In this document: positions 17,853 to 26,794 of the stretch, in pieces
Layout of the letters: the number at the start of each line of letters is the position of its first letter
Numbering within the stretch: the stretch's first letter is position 1
Origin: Sulfidibacter corallicola
GTDB taxonomy: Bacteria; Acidobacteriota; Holophagae; Acanthopleuribacterales; Acanthopleuribacteraceae
Assembly (NCBI RefSeq): GCF_017498545.1
Contig: NZ_CP071793.1
Span: 8,116,256 to 8,180,255 of the forward strand
Length of the DNA stretch: 64,000 nt
Direction: 5' to 3'
Translations under genes and position numbers: made by a program
Notes under the pieces: model-generated
The model's database searches: none
What the model was told of the DNA's origin: nothing
What the model saw: the letters and a program-made list of their open reading frames with translations, nothing else

Positions 17853-18449
17853 TCAATTGATGTCGATGCCCAGCATGTACAGCAACGACATGGCCTCCGG
17901 CATCGAAAAGTGCGCCTTCTTGATCTTGTTGCGGGTGACGTCGATGCGGTAATTCTTGGCATCGCGCAGATCGGCACCCGTCAAGTTGGTCTGGTCGAAT
18001 TCACTGTCAGTGAAATCGGTGTGGGTCAAATCGGCCTCGCTCAGATCGGCCTCGCGAAAGTCGGCGTTCCTGGCCATGCACCCGTGGATGCGGGTCTGCT
18101 TGAGGTTCATGCCGAAAAACGAAGCGTAGTCGAGCATGCAGTTGCTGAACGTCACCGGGCAATAGAGCCGGATTTCGGGTGTGGAGACCGCCGACCAATT
18201 CACCCCGCGCAGCGATGATGCCTCGAAGTGGGTATTGGAGAAAGTGCAGCCGTCGAGCTTGATCATGCCCAGGGTGCAATCGTGGAAGCGGCAGTCGACG
18301 AACCCGCATTTGAAAAAGGTGGTTTCGGTGAAATTGCAATTCGTGAACAGGCACTCCACGAATCGCTTTTCGTTGAACTCTTCGTAGGAAAGGTCTTCGT
18401 TTTCAAACTGTTGACTCTCGAATTTTTCGAGCGAACGATCAAGCGTCAT
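17853..18449 (-). CDS. pentapeptide-repeat protein (Qnr/McbG-like)
   Basis: The 198-residue protein is built of pentapeptide repeats with Phe or Leu at the centre and small residues two before: CLFTNCNFTETTFFKCGFVD, then ADFREADLSEADLTHTDFTD and NLTGADL. Such proteins form a right-handed quadrilateral beta helix; the Qnr/McbG branch mimics DNA and protects DNA gyrase from quinolones or microcin B17. The length and the C-terminal helical tail (KAHFSMPEAMSLLYMLGIDIN) resemble Qnr proteins, but the physiological role of chromosomal homologs is usually unknown. The start at ATG 18449 has GGAG ten bases upstream; the frame remains open to 18527 without better support. Confidence 0.88.
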   Translation of the reverse strand: MTLDRSLEKFESQQFENEDLSYEEFNEKRFVECLFTNCNFTETTFFKCGFVDCRFHDCTLGMIKLDGCTFSNTHFEASSLRGVNWSAVSTPEIRLYCPVTFSNCMLDYASFFGMNLKQTRIHGCMARNADFREADLSEADLTHTDFTDSEFDQTNLTGADLRDAKNYRIDVTRNKIKKAHFSMPEAMSLLYMLGIDIN

Positions 18450-18760
18450 GGGTCGTGCTCCAGGTAGTGTTCCGGCCAGTGGGCACGCTGGCTGTGCTCC
18501 GCCGATACCATGGCCGGCCTCCATCATCGGTGTTGCGATCAGGCGTTGTCTTCGACCAGGGGAATGGCGCGCCCGAAACAGAAAGGGAGAGCTATCGTGC
18601 TCCGATCATAGACGTTCCTGGTGGGCTTGTCGATGGGATGCCCTGTGGCAAAGATCGAAGATGGGATAATATTTATTTTCGAGTAAAAATGATTTTTTGA
18701 AGAAAATAATAATTATATTAAATACTCACGACGCATGTGAAGGGTATATGCTGTAGATAA
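18450..18760. other. intergenic, with an A/T-rich patch
   Basis: About 310 bases without a supported gene. The stretch at 18663-18725 is almost entirely A and T, in strong contrast to its surroundings, and may be a promoter-type element or the edge of acquired DNA carrying the Uma2 remnant. Confidence 0.45.
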
Positions 18761-18943
18761 CCAACATCTCTTGGGGAGGCCGTGCCTTCGTACTGGATCG
18801 TCGACCCCGATCTCGACCGTATCGAAACGTTTCACCTCGAGGGGGCCGGCTACCAATCCGCCGGGGTTTTTGCCGCGCCTGAAACGATGCGACCACCCGA
18901 ATTCCCCGAGCTGGAACTTGCCTTGGACCGCATCTTCGCGTGA
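18761..18943 (+). pseudogene. Uma2-family (DUF820) endonuclease-like protein, C-terminal remnant
   Basis: A GTG at 18782 preceded by GGGGAG opens 53 codons that read like the last quarter of a Uma2/DUF820 protein: VPSYWIVDPDLDRIETFHL, GYQSAGVF, then FPELELALDRIFA and a stop. Complete family members are about 180-200 residues with a PD-(D/E)XK nuclease fold, and YWIVDP is one of their best conserved segments. Upstream in the same frame a stop occurs at 18758, so the N-terminal three quarters are missing. I read it as a gene fragment, although translation from the GTG is possible. Confidence 0.7.
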
Positions 18944-19058
18944 TCGGCAGGCCCGTTGTCTTCAACCTGCGATCCAAATTCACCCGGTCGACGATTGCAC
19001 CCATGGCTTCCGGTCGTAAAACCGGTGCGGGAAACGTGCATCGCGACCGGGCGAGCGC

Positions 19059-20399
19059 TCAGGATTCTTGTTCGATTTGGGTCATCCGTGCCACGAGCTC
19101 CTGAATGCCCAGACTATAGAAATAGACCGTCACATGCTGGTAGCCTGCTTGGCCCAAAAAGGAAAGCAAGCCGCTGAATTGCTGTTGAAGCCAGGCCAGG
19201 AAATCGTTGATGTTCGGGAAGCTGGTTTCGCCCACCCGTAAGCTACCCGCACCCAAGGTGCTCAAATCGGCCGCGGTGTTTTCCTGTTGCATGCGGGCGG
19301 TGATTTCCGATTGGGGGACGTCAAACGCCGCCTCGCCCCATTTCTGTTTCAGTTTGGCGATGACCGCTTTGACATAAGCCTCGGCGATATCCAGCGTGAT
19401 GCCGGACAAATGTTTCTTCAGAATCCCGGTCACCGTATCCTGGACCAGGTCCAGCAGCAGCGAGGAAAGGGGTGTCGGTGCAAACACCATGTCCAGGTTG
19501 ACCTGGCTGGGGAGCCCTGGCATTTCTGCGTTGATCTGGGTATAGCCGTTACCCGCCGCAGCGGACGAAGCCAAGGCGACGAACCCGTTGATGAGCAGGT
19601 TGGGCGCAAGAAACGGGCTGTAGAGATTCGAGGCCTGAGCCAACAGACTCAGGTTCCAGGCGTGCGGCACGATGTCCAACGAATTCCAAATGCGGTTGGT
19701 GCGCAGGCCGAGCTGCTGGGAATAGTAGGTGGCGAAATCGGCGTCGCCGAGGGTTGCGCCGGCCGAGGGAACGGCCGCAACCACGGCTTTGCCGTCGGGG
19801 TTCCAGGTGGCTTGGGTGTCGAACAGGGCGAGTGCTGTGCCCGCCGAGAGGGCGCCGCCCAGGCTGTGGCCGGTGACGGTCACGTTCATCGTGCCGCTGG
19901 CTTGCGCGACCTGTTGCTCGAGAAAATCCTGAACCGTCAGACCTTGGTCCTGCATGGTCCACAGGATGTTCACGCCGACGGCGGTGCCTTTGGAAATGCG
20001 CGGTTCAAGCCCTGCCGGTGCGGTGCCGTACGGCCAGGGCACCGTTTCGCGCACAGAAAAGTCTTCCACGAACCAGCCGAACCAGGAGATGGGGTTGGTG
20101 CCGGCGGTGGCCACCACGTAATCCTGGCTGTCGTTGCGTTGGGCGACGAACATCAGGTTGTCGACCACGACTTTTTTGTCGGGTTGCGAAGGATCGGCGC
20201 TGTTGGAGAAGATGACGGGACCCCAAACCAGGTCCCATTGACCGATCATGGCTTGAACGGTGTTGTCGGCGAGCGTATCACCGATGCGTTGTCGTGCGAG
20301 GGTTTGCAGGGCATCGTACGTGTCGATTACCGAGGACACGGCGTTGGAAAGAAAGTTCAGTGACATGACCTGTTGTAGGGTGTCGAAGGTAGGGTTCAT
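19059..20399 (-). CDS. class 3 lipase (alpha/beta hydrolase)
   Basis: The 446-residue protein carries the lipase nucleophile elbow VTVTGHSLGGALS with Ser179, preceded by AWNPQ-free sequence reading LMFVAQRNDSQDYVVATAGT that fits the class 3 fold strand before the lid. An Asp follows in WNSLDIVPHAW, where a catalytic Asp and His (D...H) are expected (about residues 237-241). There is no signal peptide. The C-terminal 130 residues are helical with no recognised domain. The ATG at 20399 has AAAGGACGG before it. Class 3 lipases hydrolyse acylglycerols or phospholipids. It is transcribed alone and its physiological substrate is unknown. Confidence 0.85.
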   Translation of the reverse strand: MNPTFDTLQQVMSLNFLSNAVSSVIDTYDALQTLARQRIGDTLADNTVQAMIGQWDLVWGPVIFSNSADPSQPDKKVVVDNLMFVAQRNDSQDYVVATAGTNPISWFGWFVEDFSVRETVPWPYGTAPAGLEPRISKGTAVGVNILWTMQDQGLTVQDFLEQQVAQASGTMNVTVTGHSLGGALSAGTALALFDTQATWNPDGKAVVAAVPSAGATLGDADFATYYSQQLGLRTNRIWNSLDIVPHAWNLSLLAQASNLYSPFLAPNLLINGFVALASSAAAGNGYTQINAEMPGLPSQVNLDMVFAPTPLSSLLLDLVQDTVTGILKKHLSGITLDIAEAYVKAVIAKLKQKWGEAAFDVPQSEITARMQQENTAADLSTLGAGSLRVGETSFPNINDFLAWLQQQFSGLLSFLGQAGYQHVTVYFYSLGIQELVARMTQIEQES

Positions 20400-20648
20400 G
20401 ATCCGTCCTTTGATGAAAAATTTCAGAACAGGACGAGGGGTAGGTAAGTTTTAAATTTACCCGTGGCGATGAATTGACTTGGGATGGATTCATTATACGG
20501 GAAAATTTGGCTCGTCGCGGGAAATACCTCCGTTATTTTCAATGATGGAAAGGTGCTTCCCGTGACCGAAGGGCGTTGGCCAAATCTCTCGAAAACGTGA
20601 GTGCCTCGCTTTTGGGAAAGGCCACCTTCGGGTACGGAGCATGCGACA
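20400..20648. other. intergenic, no supported gene
   Basis: Upstream of the lipase gene. The sequence at about 20455-20540 is fairly A/T-rich and probably includes the lipase promoter; no definite motif pair was identified. Confidence 0.4.
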
Positions 20649-20677
20649 ACGAGCGGTCGAAAAAAACGACCGCTCGT
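20649..20677 (-). terminator. perfect 11-bp hairpin downstream of the 20765-21475 gene
   Basis: ACGAGCGGTCG and CGACCGCTCGT pair perfectly around a seven-base A (T on the minus strand) loop, about 90 bases past the stop of the exported-protein gene. No T run follows on the minus strand, so it is not a textbook terminator. Position and stability still suggest a 3'-end structure. Confidence 0.45.
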
Positions 20678-20764
20678 CCCTGTTTCGGGTTTCCCTTCTC
20701 CGCGTCGATCATTACCCTGGCAGGTCGTGCAGTGACGCGTTTCAAAGGGACTTCGTTTTGTGGA

Positions 20765-21475
20765 TTACCAGCAGTTGTTCATGTAAGTTCTGGCGTTGTT
20801 GAAGTTGATCCAAGCGTCCATGGCGGGGTTGAGAACCGGTTGGGCCTCCTGGCAGTTATCGCGGTTCAAGGCGTTGTTGGCCGCGATCCAGCCTTTGTAG
20901 GCGTTGTTGTAGGCTTTGCCCAACTTATCCTTGGCATCGGCGACGTCGGGATTGGCCGCGCAGGCCGCATCGCGGGCCGGACCCGCGAAGATCTCCGCCA
21001 CGGCCAGGTACAGATAGGCGTGATCCGCCTGAGAAGAGCTTCGGCAGGCGTTCCAGGCGCTGTAGGCCAAGCCTTTGGCCACGCCCGTGTTGGTGACGCC
21101 GTCTTGAGCTTCGGCACAGGCTTGTGCGTTGCAGCCGCTGATGGCTTGCAATACGCCGTTCGCCGTCAACCCGGCCTTCAACACGTCGAAATCCGGTTGA
21201 AGCGCGTTGATTTCCCGAGTGATCGCTTCTCTCAGCGCGACCAGCCCTTCTTGGAACTCCGGATCCAGGGTGTCGTAATCGGCCATGATGTCGAGGTACT
21301 CTTCGGCCATGTTTGTGGCGATCGCTTTTTGTTGGGCTTTCAGCGACGCGTATGTGCCTTCCAGATTTTCGACCGTATCGAAATCGGCGGCCATGGCGAA
21401 GCAGGTGAGACAAAGGACGGGAACGATTTTCATCAGCTTGTTGAACTTGTTGAGCTTGTTGAACTTGTCGAACAT
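20765..21475 (-). CDS. exported protein of unknown function
   Basis: The 236-residue protein begins MFDKFNKLNKFNKLMKIVPV, followed by a hydrophobic core and CFAMAADFD, a plausible signal peptide with cleavage after AMA. GGAGTCACC precedes the ATG at 21475; an internal ATG at 21433 would give a more standard signal peptide. The mature part is alpha-helical, Ala-rich and has several Cys residues, including CNAQAC and a C-terminal NNCW. No family is recognised. The extra N-terminal residues are coded by an imperfect repeat (AACTTGTTGAACTTGTTGAG type), so the N-terminus may have been lengthened by repeat expansion. It is monocistronic. Confidence 0.7.
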   Translation of the reverse strand: MFDKFNKLNKFNKLMKIVPVLCLTCFAMAADFDTVENLEGTYASLKAQQKAIATNMAEEYLDIMADYDTLDPEFQEGLVALREAITREINALQPDFDVLKAGLTANGVLQAISGCNAQACAEAQDGVTNTGVAKGLAYSAWNACRSSSQADHAYLYLAVAEIFAGPARDAACAANPDVADAKDKLGKAYNNAYKGWIAANNALNRDNCQEAQPVLNPAMDAWINFNNARTYMNNCW

Positions 21476-21992
21476 GGTGACTCCATTCATTTGTAAGTTT
21501 GGTTCCGAGCGGAGAAATCCCACGAAGTCCCTGCCCGAGCGCGATCGGATCGGTGGGCACAGGGATGCCGTGATCCAGGCGATCCTTGGATTCGCTTGCG
21601 GCAAGCCCCGCCGAGCCCTGCTCGAGGCATGAAAGGTTCGAAGACGTTCTCCGAAATTCAGGGAGATGATCGAGGAAAACCAGCACGAGAACAGGGGTCT
21701 CGTTTGGCCTTGCGACGATCGAAAAAGGCGTATTTATCTGACTAGCCAAGCCGCAAAACGAAATGCTACCCTTGTGTCGATCGATAAAGTTACGCGTCTG
21801 AGTTTTTTTTCGACTTCGATAGTCGCTTCCCCATGGCGACAGCACCAACGTTACGATCGAATTTTTGCGTTTGGATACTGTCTTCTTGCTTGATCAAGCG
21901 AAATTGACGAGGTCCAGCGGACAAGTTTTTCCGGCATTTGCTCAAAAAAAATGCCTGGATGGGTTAACTTCACCTTTTGGAGTCGGTTACGG
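21476..21992. other. intergenic, no supported gene
   Basis: About 517 bases between two divergent genes. It contains A/T-rich tracts around 21780-21960 that probably hold the promoters of both; no operon-scale hairpin or small gene is supported. Confidence 0.45.
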
Positions 21993-22634
21993 ATGGCCGT
22001 CAATTCGGAGGATGCCTTGAATGGTGTGGATGCGGGTGTCGCGCGGGAAGAGTGGCAGCAGTTCCAAGGTGAGATCACCCACTTGCTACGCACCTGGAGC
22101 GAAGGGGACCGCGAAGCACTGAACCAGTTGATGCCACTGGTTTATCGGGACTTGTGGTTGATCGCCAAATCCCGTTTGAGGCATGAGAACCCGGACCACA
22201 CCTTGCAGCCGACAGCCCTGGTCAACGAGGTGTTCCTGCGCTTGACGGAGAGTCGGCATCTTGAATTTCACAATCGGGCCATGTTCTTCAAGTTCACGGG
22301 ACGCATGATGCGCCATATTTTGGTGGATCACGCACGTCATCGCCGTTCCCATAAAAAGGGCGGCGCGTATCGGCACGTGGAGCTGACCCGAGATCTGGAA
22401 AACGGTCTCGAACAGGACACGCCATCCGACCCGAACATGCTGATTTCCCTGGATTCGGCGCTGCGACGCCTCGAGCAAGTCGATCCGCAGAAGTGTGCGA
22501 TCGTCGAATTGCGTTTTTTCGTCGGCTTGGAGTTCAAGGAGATTGCCGAGCTCCTCGACGCATCGTCCAAAACGATTCAGCGCAAATGGCAGGCGGCGAG
22601 TATGTGGTTGGCCAAGGCTCTGTCGGGGAGTTGA
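21993..22634 (+). CDS. ECF-type RNA polymerase sigma factor (Sig-70_X6-like)
   Basis: The 213-residue protein has region 2 (EGDREALNQLMPLVYRDL, then DHTLQPTALVNEVFLRL and ARHRRSHKK) and region 4 (QVDPQKCAIVELRFFVGLEF, KEIAELLDASSKTIQRKW) of sigma-70. The order and the HTLQPTALVNE segment are typical of the ECF subgroup that is usually coupled to Ser/Thr kinases in Acidobacteriota and Planctomycetota. GGAG precedes the ATG at 21993; an ATG at 21951 in frame is less likely. The kinase gene begins 20 bases after its stop, so the two are one operon. In this subgroup the kinase is thought to control the sigma factor by phosphorylation, not a membrane anti-sigma protein; that is an inference here. 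Confidence 0.9.
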   Translation: MAVNSEDALNGVDAGVAREEWQQFQGEITHLLRTWSEGDREALNQLMPLVYRDLWLIAKSRLRHENPDHTLQPTALVNEVFLRLTESRHLEFHNRAMFFKFTGRMMRHILVDHARHRRSHKKGGAYRHVELTRDLENGLEQDTPSDPNMLISLDSALRRLEQVDPQKCAIVELRFFVGLEFKEIAELLDASSKTIQRKWQAASMWLAKALSGS

Positions 22635-22654
22635 GCCCGACGAGGAGGACTTCG

Positions 22655-25408
22655 GTGGAACTGTCTTTTCTGAAGCGGGTCGACGAATTGGTGGAAGCTG
22701 CGTTGGCCTTGGAGGCATCGGCGCGTCCCGCCTTTCTCGACGAGGCCTGTGGGGACGACGCCGCCCTGCGCCTGGAGGTCGAGGCGGTTCTGTCGGCCGA
22801 CATGGATCGGGTCGATTTTCTGAAACGACCGATCCTTCGGGGGCTGAACCCGAGCAACGTCGGTGCGGGACAGTCGGTCGGCCCTTACCGATTGACGAGA
22901 AAATTGGGCGAAGGCGGTATGGGTGCGGTGTTCCTGGCGGAACAGACGAATGGCGTCTCGCGTCAGGTGGCCATCAAGTTCACCCACATGGTGTTCCAAG
23001 CCGAGCAGCGGTTGCGGTTCATGCTGGAACAGCGCGTGTTGGCGCGTTTGCAGCACAGTTACATCGCGCGCTACTACGACGGTGGTGTCACCGACGATCG
23101 CTATCCGTATTTCGTGATGGAGTACGTGGACGGCCTGCCGATCACCACCTATTGCGATCGAAACCGACTTTCCCTCGAAAAGCGAATACAACTCTTCGGA
23201 AAAGTGTGTGATGCGGTGAGTCACGCGCATCTCGAGGGCATCGTTCACCGCGATCTCAAACCTTCCAACATTCTGGTCACCGAGGAATCCGGCGATCCCA
23301 TACCCAAGATCATCGATTTCGGCATCGCCAAAACGCTCGAGACGGATCACGAAATGACCCGCACGGGCGATGTGAAGGGCACCATTCGTTACATGAGTCC
23401 GGAGCAGGCGGGTCACGGCGAAAAGAGCGGCGTCGATCAGCGCGCCGACGTCTACGCCTTGGGTACGGTGTTTTATGAACTGCTCACCGGCCGGACGCCT
23501 CACGACTGGGCGGCCGCCGTGCCCGCGTCGCGCAGGTTGCAGGATCTCCGTGAGAAGGAACCCGGTCTTCCCAGTAATACGGTCGCCCATTTCGATGAGG
23601 ATCGGCGGAACCGATGGGCGGCGGAGCGGTCGGGTTCGGCGACGAAACTGGTGAAGGCCATTCGGGGCGATTTGGACTGGATTTGTATGCGTGCCTTGGA
23701 GAAGGATCCGGAGCGCCGCTATCGTTCACCGGCCGACTTGGGCGAGGACCTGCTTTGCCATGCCCGCGACGAATCGGTGAGCGCCGGTCCGCCCTACTGG
23801 TCCTACCGGCTTTTCAAGTGGATCAGGCGCCATCGACCCGCGGTGGTCGTAGCCGGCCTGTTGGCCCTCGTGTTGTTTCTGTTGCCGCTGAGTTTCTACC
23901 TGGCCAAGGCCCAGGAGCAGCGCCAAACCGCACTGGAACGGGATCGGGCCGAGCGTGCCTTGTTCCGGGCGGAATCGATCAGTCAACTGCTGCTCAGGGT
24001 GTTTCAGATGTCGGATCGCTATCAGCCGGGCAAGCAGGAGCCTACGGTTCGCGACATGCTGGATCGGGCCATCGAGGGCATTCGGGTGGATATCGAGGAT
24101 CCCGTCACCCAGGCGACGCTTTACATCTCGCTGGGCATGACCTACTCCAGTTTGGACGATCACGAAAAGGCCGAGGAGCTGTTGACCCAAAGTGTGACCC
24201 TGTTTCGCGAACAGGCGGATCGCGAACCGGAAAAACTGGCCCATGCCCTGACGGGCTTGGGATGGAGTCGGTTTTTGCGCGGCGAATACGAGGAAGCGAA
24301 GTGCCTGGCCGAGGAAGGCCGGGTGCTGCTCGACGGATTGCCCGACGCGAACAAGGCTTTACTTGAATTCAATCACGGCGCGATGACCGCGATATTGGTG
24401 CGAATGGGCGATTATCGTCGCGCCGAGGCCTACGCCCAAAGTGCGCTCCATCTGTGCTTGGCCGAAAAAGGGTCCCAGCACCCGGTCTACGGCTCGCGGC
24501 TCAACGATTTGGCGGTGACCACCCTACAGTTGGGCAAGTACGTCGAAGCCGACCCGATGATGCGCGAAGCCCTGGACGTGAATTACCAACGTCTGGGCCC
24601 GCAGCACCCGCTGGTGGCGGTGACCCACGCCAATCTAGGCACCATCTTTTTGAAGCGCGGCCTCTATCTGGCTGCCGCCGACCATTATGCCGAGGCGGTT
24701 GACATCGCACGTCAATCCTTCGGAAAACAGCATTACGCCATGGCCATCTATCTCAAATCGCTCGGGTTGTGTGTCGACAACCTGGGGCGCCCGGACGAGG
24801 CGGAGGCCCTGTATCGCAAAGCCATCGCGATCGGGGAGCAAAGCCTCGGGCTCGCCCACCCGGAACAAGGGGTGCTCGTCAACTGCCTGGCCGTTCTCTG
24901 TTACGCCCAAAAGCGTTACGAGGAAGCGGAACCGCTTTTCCGACAAACGCTGGAACTCTACCAAACGGGCGGCCATCTCGGCCATCCCGGATTCTCCAAG
25001 TCCCTGGACGGCTTGGGCATGGTCCTCCTAGAAACCGATCGACCGGAGCAGGCAAAAGCGTTTTTGGAGCGGGCCAAGAATCTGCGCATCGAAAAGCGCG
25101 GTGAGGATCATCCCTCGGTGGCGGTCAGTCTGCGGCATCTCGGCGCCTACTATTTGGAAGTGGCGCACATGACGGAGGCCGAGGACCATTTGCGGCGCGC
25201 TTTGGATATCGAGATGCGCGCCCTGCGCGAGGATCATCCCGCCATCGGCAAGACCCTGCTCGTGTTGGCGGAGTTCCATCGGGCCAAGGGCGACCTGGCG
25301 GAGAGCCGCAAATGTGCGGCTCGTGCTGCTCTCCTTTTCGAGAAAGCCTACGGGCCATCGCACCGACTCACCCGGGAAGCGCGGGACCTGGGGCAACCGA
25401 GGTCCTGA
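22655..25408 (+). CDS. transmembrane PknB-type Ser/Thr kinase with extracytoplasmic TPR domain
   Basis: The protein has 917 residues from a GTG at 22655 with GAGGAGG seven bases upstream. After an N-terminal helical region, the kinase domain (about residues 77-375) shows GEGGMG (P-loop), VAIK (Lys108), HRDLKPSN (198-205), DFG (221-223) and YMSPEQA. All catalytic residues are present, so it should be active. A single membrane helix lies at about 395-417. The remaining 500 residues form tetratricopeptide repeats of the Kinesin-light-chain style (for example GHPGFSKSLDGLGMVLLETD), predicted outside the cytoplasm. It is co-transcribed with the ECF sigma gene, its likely substrate or partner. A hairpin terminator follows directly. 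Confidence 0.93.
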   Translation: MELSFLKRVDELVEAALALEASARPAFLDEACGDDAALRLEVEAVLSADMDRVDFLKRPILRGLNPSNVGAGQSVGPYRLTRKLGEGGMGAVFLAEQTNGVSRQVAIKFTHMVFQAEQRLRFMLEQRVLARLQHSYIARYYDGGVTDDRYPYFVMEYVDGLPITTYCDRNRLSLEKRIQLFGKVCDAVSHAHLEGIVHRDLKPSNILVTEESGDPIPKIIDFGIAKTLETDHEMTRTGDVKGTIRYMSPEQAGHGEKSGVDQRADVYALGTVFYELLTGRTPHDWAAAVPASRRLQDLREKEPGLPSNTVAHFDEDRRNRWAAERSGSATKLVKAIRGDLDWICMRALEKDPERRYRSPADLGEDLLCHARDESVSAGPPYWSYRLFKWIRRHRPAVVVAGLLALVLFLLPLSFYLAKAQEQRQTALERDRAERALFRAESISQLLLRVFQMSDRYQPGKQEPTVRDMLDRAIEGIRVDIEDPVTQATLYISLGMTYSSLDDHEKAEELLTQSVTLFREQADREPEKLAHALTGLGWSRFLRGEYEEAKCLAEEGRVLLDGLPDANKALLEFNHGAMTAILVRMGDYRRAEAYAQSALHLCLAEKGSQHPVYGSRLNDLAVTTLQLGKYVEADPMMREALDVNYQRLGPQHPLVAVTHANLGTIFLKRGLYLAAADHYAEAVDIARQSFGKQHYAMAIYLKSLGLCVDNLGRPDEAEALYRKAIAIGEQSLGLAHPEQGVLVNCLAVLCYAQKRYEEAEPLFRQTLELYQTGGHLGHPGFSKSLDGLGMVLLETDRPEQAKAFLERAKNLRIEKRGEDHPSVAVSLRHLGAYYLEVAHMTEAEDHLRRALDIEMRALREDHPAIGKTLLVLAEFHRAKGDLAESRKCAARAALLFEKAYGPSHRLTREARDLGQPRS

Positions 25409-25409
25409 T

Positions 25410-25432
25410 CCGCTCGCCTCGGGCGGTCTTTT
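25410..25432 (+). terminator. rho-independent terminator of the sigma-kinase operon
   Basis: CCGCTCG and CGGGCGG pair with one G-T wobble around a CCT loop, followed by TCTTTT. It begins one base after the kinase stop codon. Confidence 0.65.
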
Positions 25433-25447
25433 CGCGGGCGATGTCTT

Positions 25448-26794
25448 CTATTTGGGCGGTTCGGGATGGACGCCGGATCTTTGTGGATCGGCATCTCCCT
25501 GATCGGGCCATGTCAAACGCAGGCCCGCACCGCCCAGCGGGCTGTCCAAAATACGGGCGTTGCCGCGATGGGCTTCCATGATCCGCTCGACGATGGCCAT
25601 CCCGAGCCCGAACCCGCCGCTGGATCGGGAGCGGCTCTCGTCCACGCAGGCAAACGGGGCGAAGATCCGTTCGCGGTCGTCGACGGGAATGCCCGGACCG
25701 TCGTCGTTGACCTGGATGTGAACCTCACCGGCTTCGACCGCGGCGTGAATTGCGATGGTTTTGGCGCCGTACTTTTGGGCATTGCGGATCAGGTTGCTCA
25801 AGGCTCGTTGCAGCAGGCTCGGATTGCCGTGGCAGGGGAGCGGTGACGTCGGCGCGAATCCAATGGGAATGGCCGGCTCGATCTGTTGCAGGCGTTCCAC
25901 GGTTTGTTGGATCGTGTCGCGCAAATCCATCGGCCCCAGGGGCACTTTTTCCCGTGAAAAGGTGAGCTTGGCCCAGCCCAGCATTTCGTTCGAAAGATGT
26001 TCCAGATCGTCCACGTCGCTCTGCATGTTGGCGACGAAGGTTTCCAGCAGTTCGGGAAGCTCCAGGTCTTCCGCCATGTCGAGGGTCAGCCGCAATCGGG
26101 CCAGGGGTGTGCGTACCTCGTGGGAGATGGCGTGGGTCATGACTTCCTGGTGGGTTCGGGCGCGCTGGAGTTGGTGAGCCATCGTGTTGAAGGCGTTGCC
26201 CAGTTCCGCGATGGCGGTGGGACCGCCCTTTTTCACCCGAGCGCCGAGGTCGCCCTCGCCGAAAATCCGTGCGGCCTCGGTGAGGTTTTGCAGTCGCAGG
26301 ACAATCGGCCAAAGAAGGAAAAAGATCGCGATGGCCGTGCAGGTGAACAGGCTGCCCAGGACCGTGGCCTCGTAAGCGAGCTCCGGTTTGTCGTAGTAGT
26401 CGCCAAGCGTGAAGTGCACCACGTGGTTCGGGTCCAGGTCGTTTTGGTACATTTCCAGGGTGTCGTCCCAGAAGCCGATTTCCACGCGCCAGACCGGGTT
26501 CCCCGCAGCGAGGTCCCGCCGTTCTTCGGCACTCAGATCCAAGGAAGCCAGAGGTTTGAGGGATGCGTGGTACAGCAGTTCCGAACTCTCACGCTCCAAG
26601 GCCGCCTTGCGTTTCGCGAAATCGGGGATGGCCAGTTCTTCATGGAGTGCTCGCGCCGTGGTCTCGGTGAGCACCTTGTTCTCCCACTCCAGAAATTCGG
26701 TGTAGGGGCGATCCAGCAGCAGGTCGGCGATCCACGCCGCGAGCAAGATGGTCAAAATCATGGCCAGATAGAGGCGAACGAACAAATTAGCCAT
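25448..26794 (-). CDS. sensor histidine kinase (RstB/CpxA-like)
   Basis: The 448-residue protein has two membrane helices (about residues 8-27 and 145-166) enclosing a periplasmic sensor of roughly 117 residues, a HAMP linker (LTEAARIFGEGDLGARVKKG), a HisKA domain with His225 in HAISHEVRTPLARLRLTLD, and an HATPase domain with NLIRNAQKYG, NDDGPGIP and GFGLGMAIVERI. The architecture and the DRPYTEFLEWENK start of the sensor resemble RstB. The start at ATG 26794 overlaps the response-regulator gene by eight bases; upstream in-frame codons lie inside that gene. The signal is unknown. It should phosphorylate the regulator encoded just before it. Confidence 0.92.
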   Translation of the reverse strand: MANLFVRLYLAMILTILLAAWIADLLLDRPYTEFLEWENKVLTETTARALHEELAIPDFAKRKAALERESSELLYHASLKPLASLDLSAEERRDLAAGNPVWRVEIGFWDDTLEMYQNDLDPNHVVHFTLGDYYDKPELAYEATVLGSLFTCTAIAIFFLLWPIVLRLQNLTEAARIFGEGDLGARVKKGGPTAIAELGNAFNTMAHQLQRARTHQEVMTHAISHEVRTPLARLRLTLDMAEDLELPELLETFVANMQSDVDDLEHLSNEMLGWAKLTFSREKVPLGPMDLRDTIQQTVERLQQIEPAIPIGFAPTSPLPCHGNPSLLQRALSNLIRNAQKYGAKTIAIHAAVEAGEVHIQVNDDGPGIPVDDRERIFAPFACVDESRSRSSGGFGLGMAIVERIMEAHRGNARILDSPLGGAGLRLTWPDQGDADPQRSGVHPEPPK

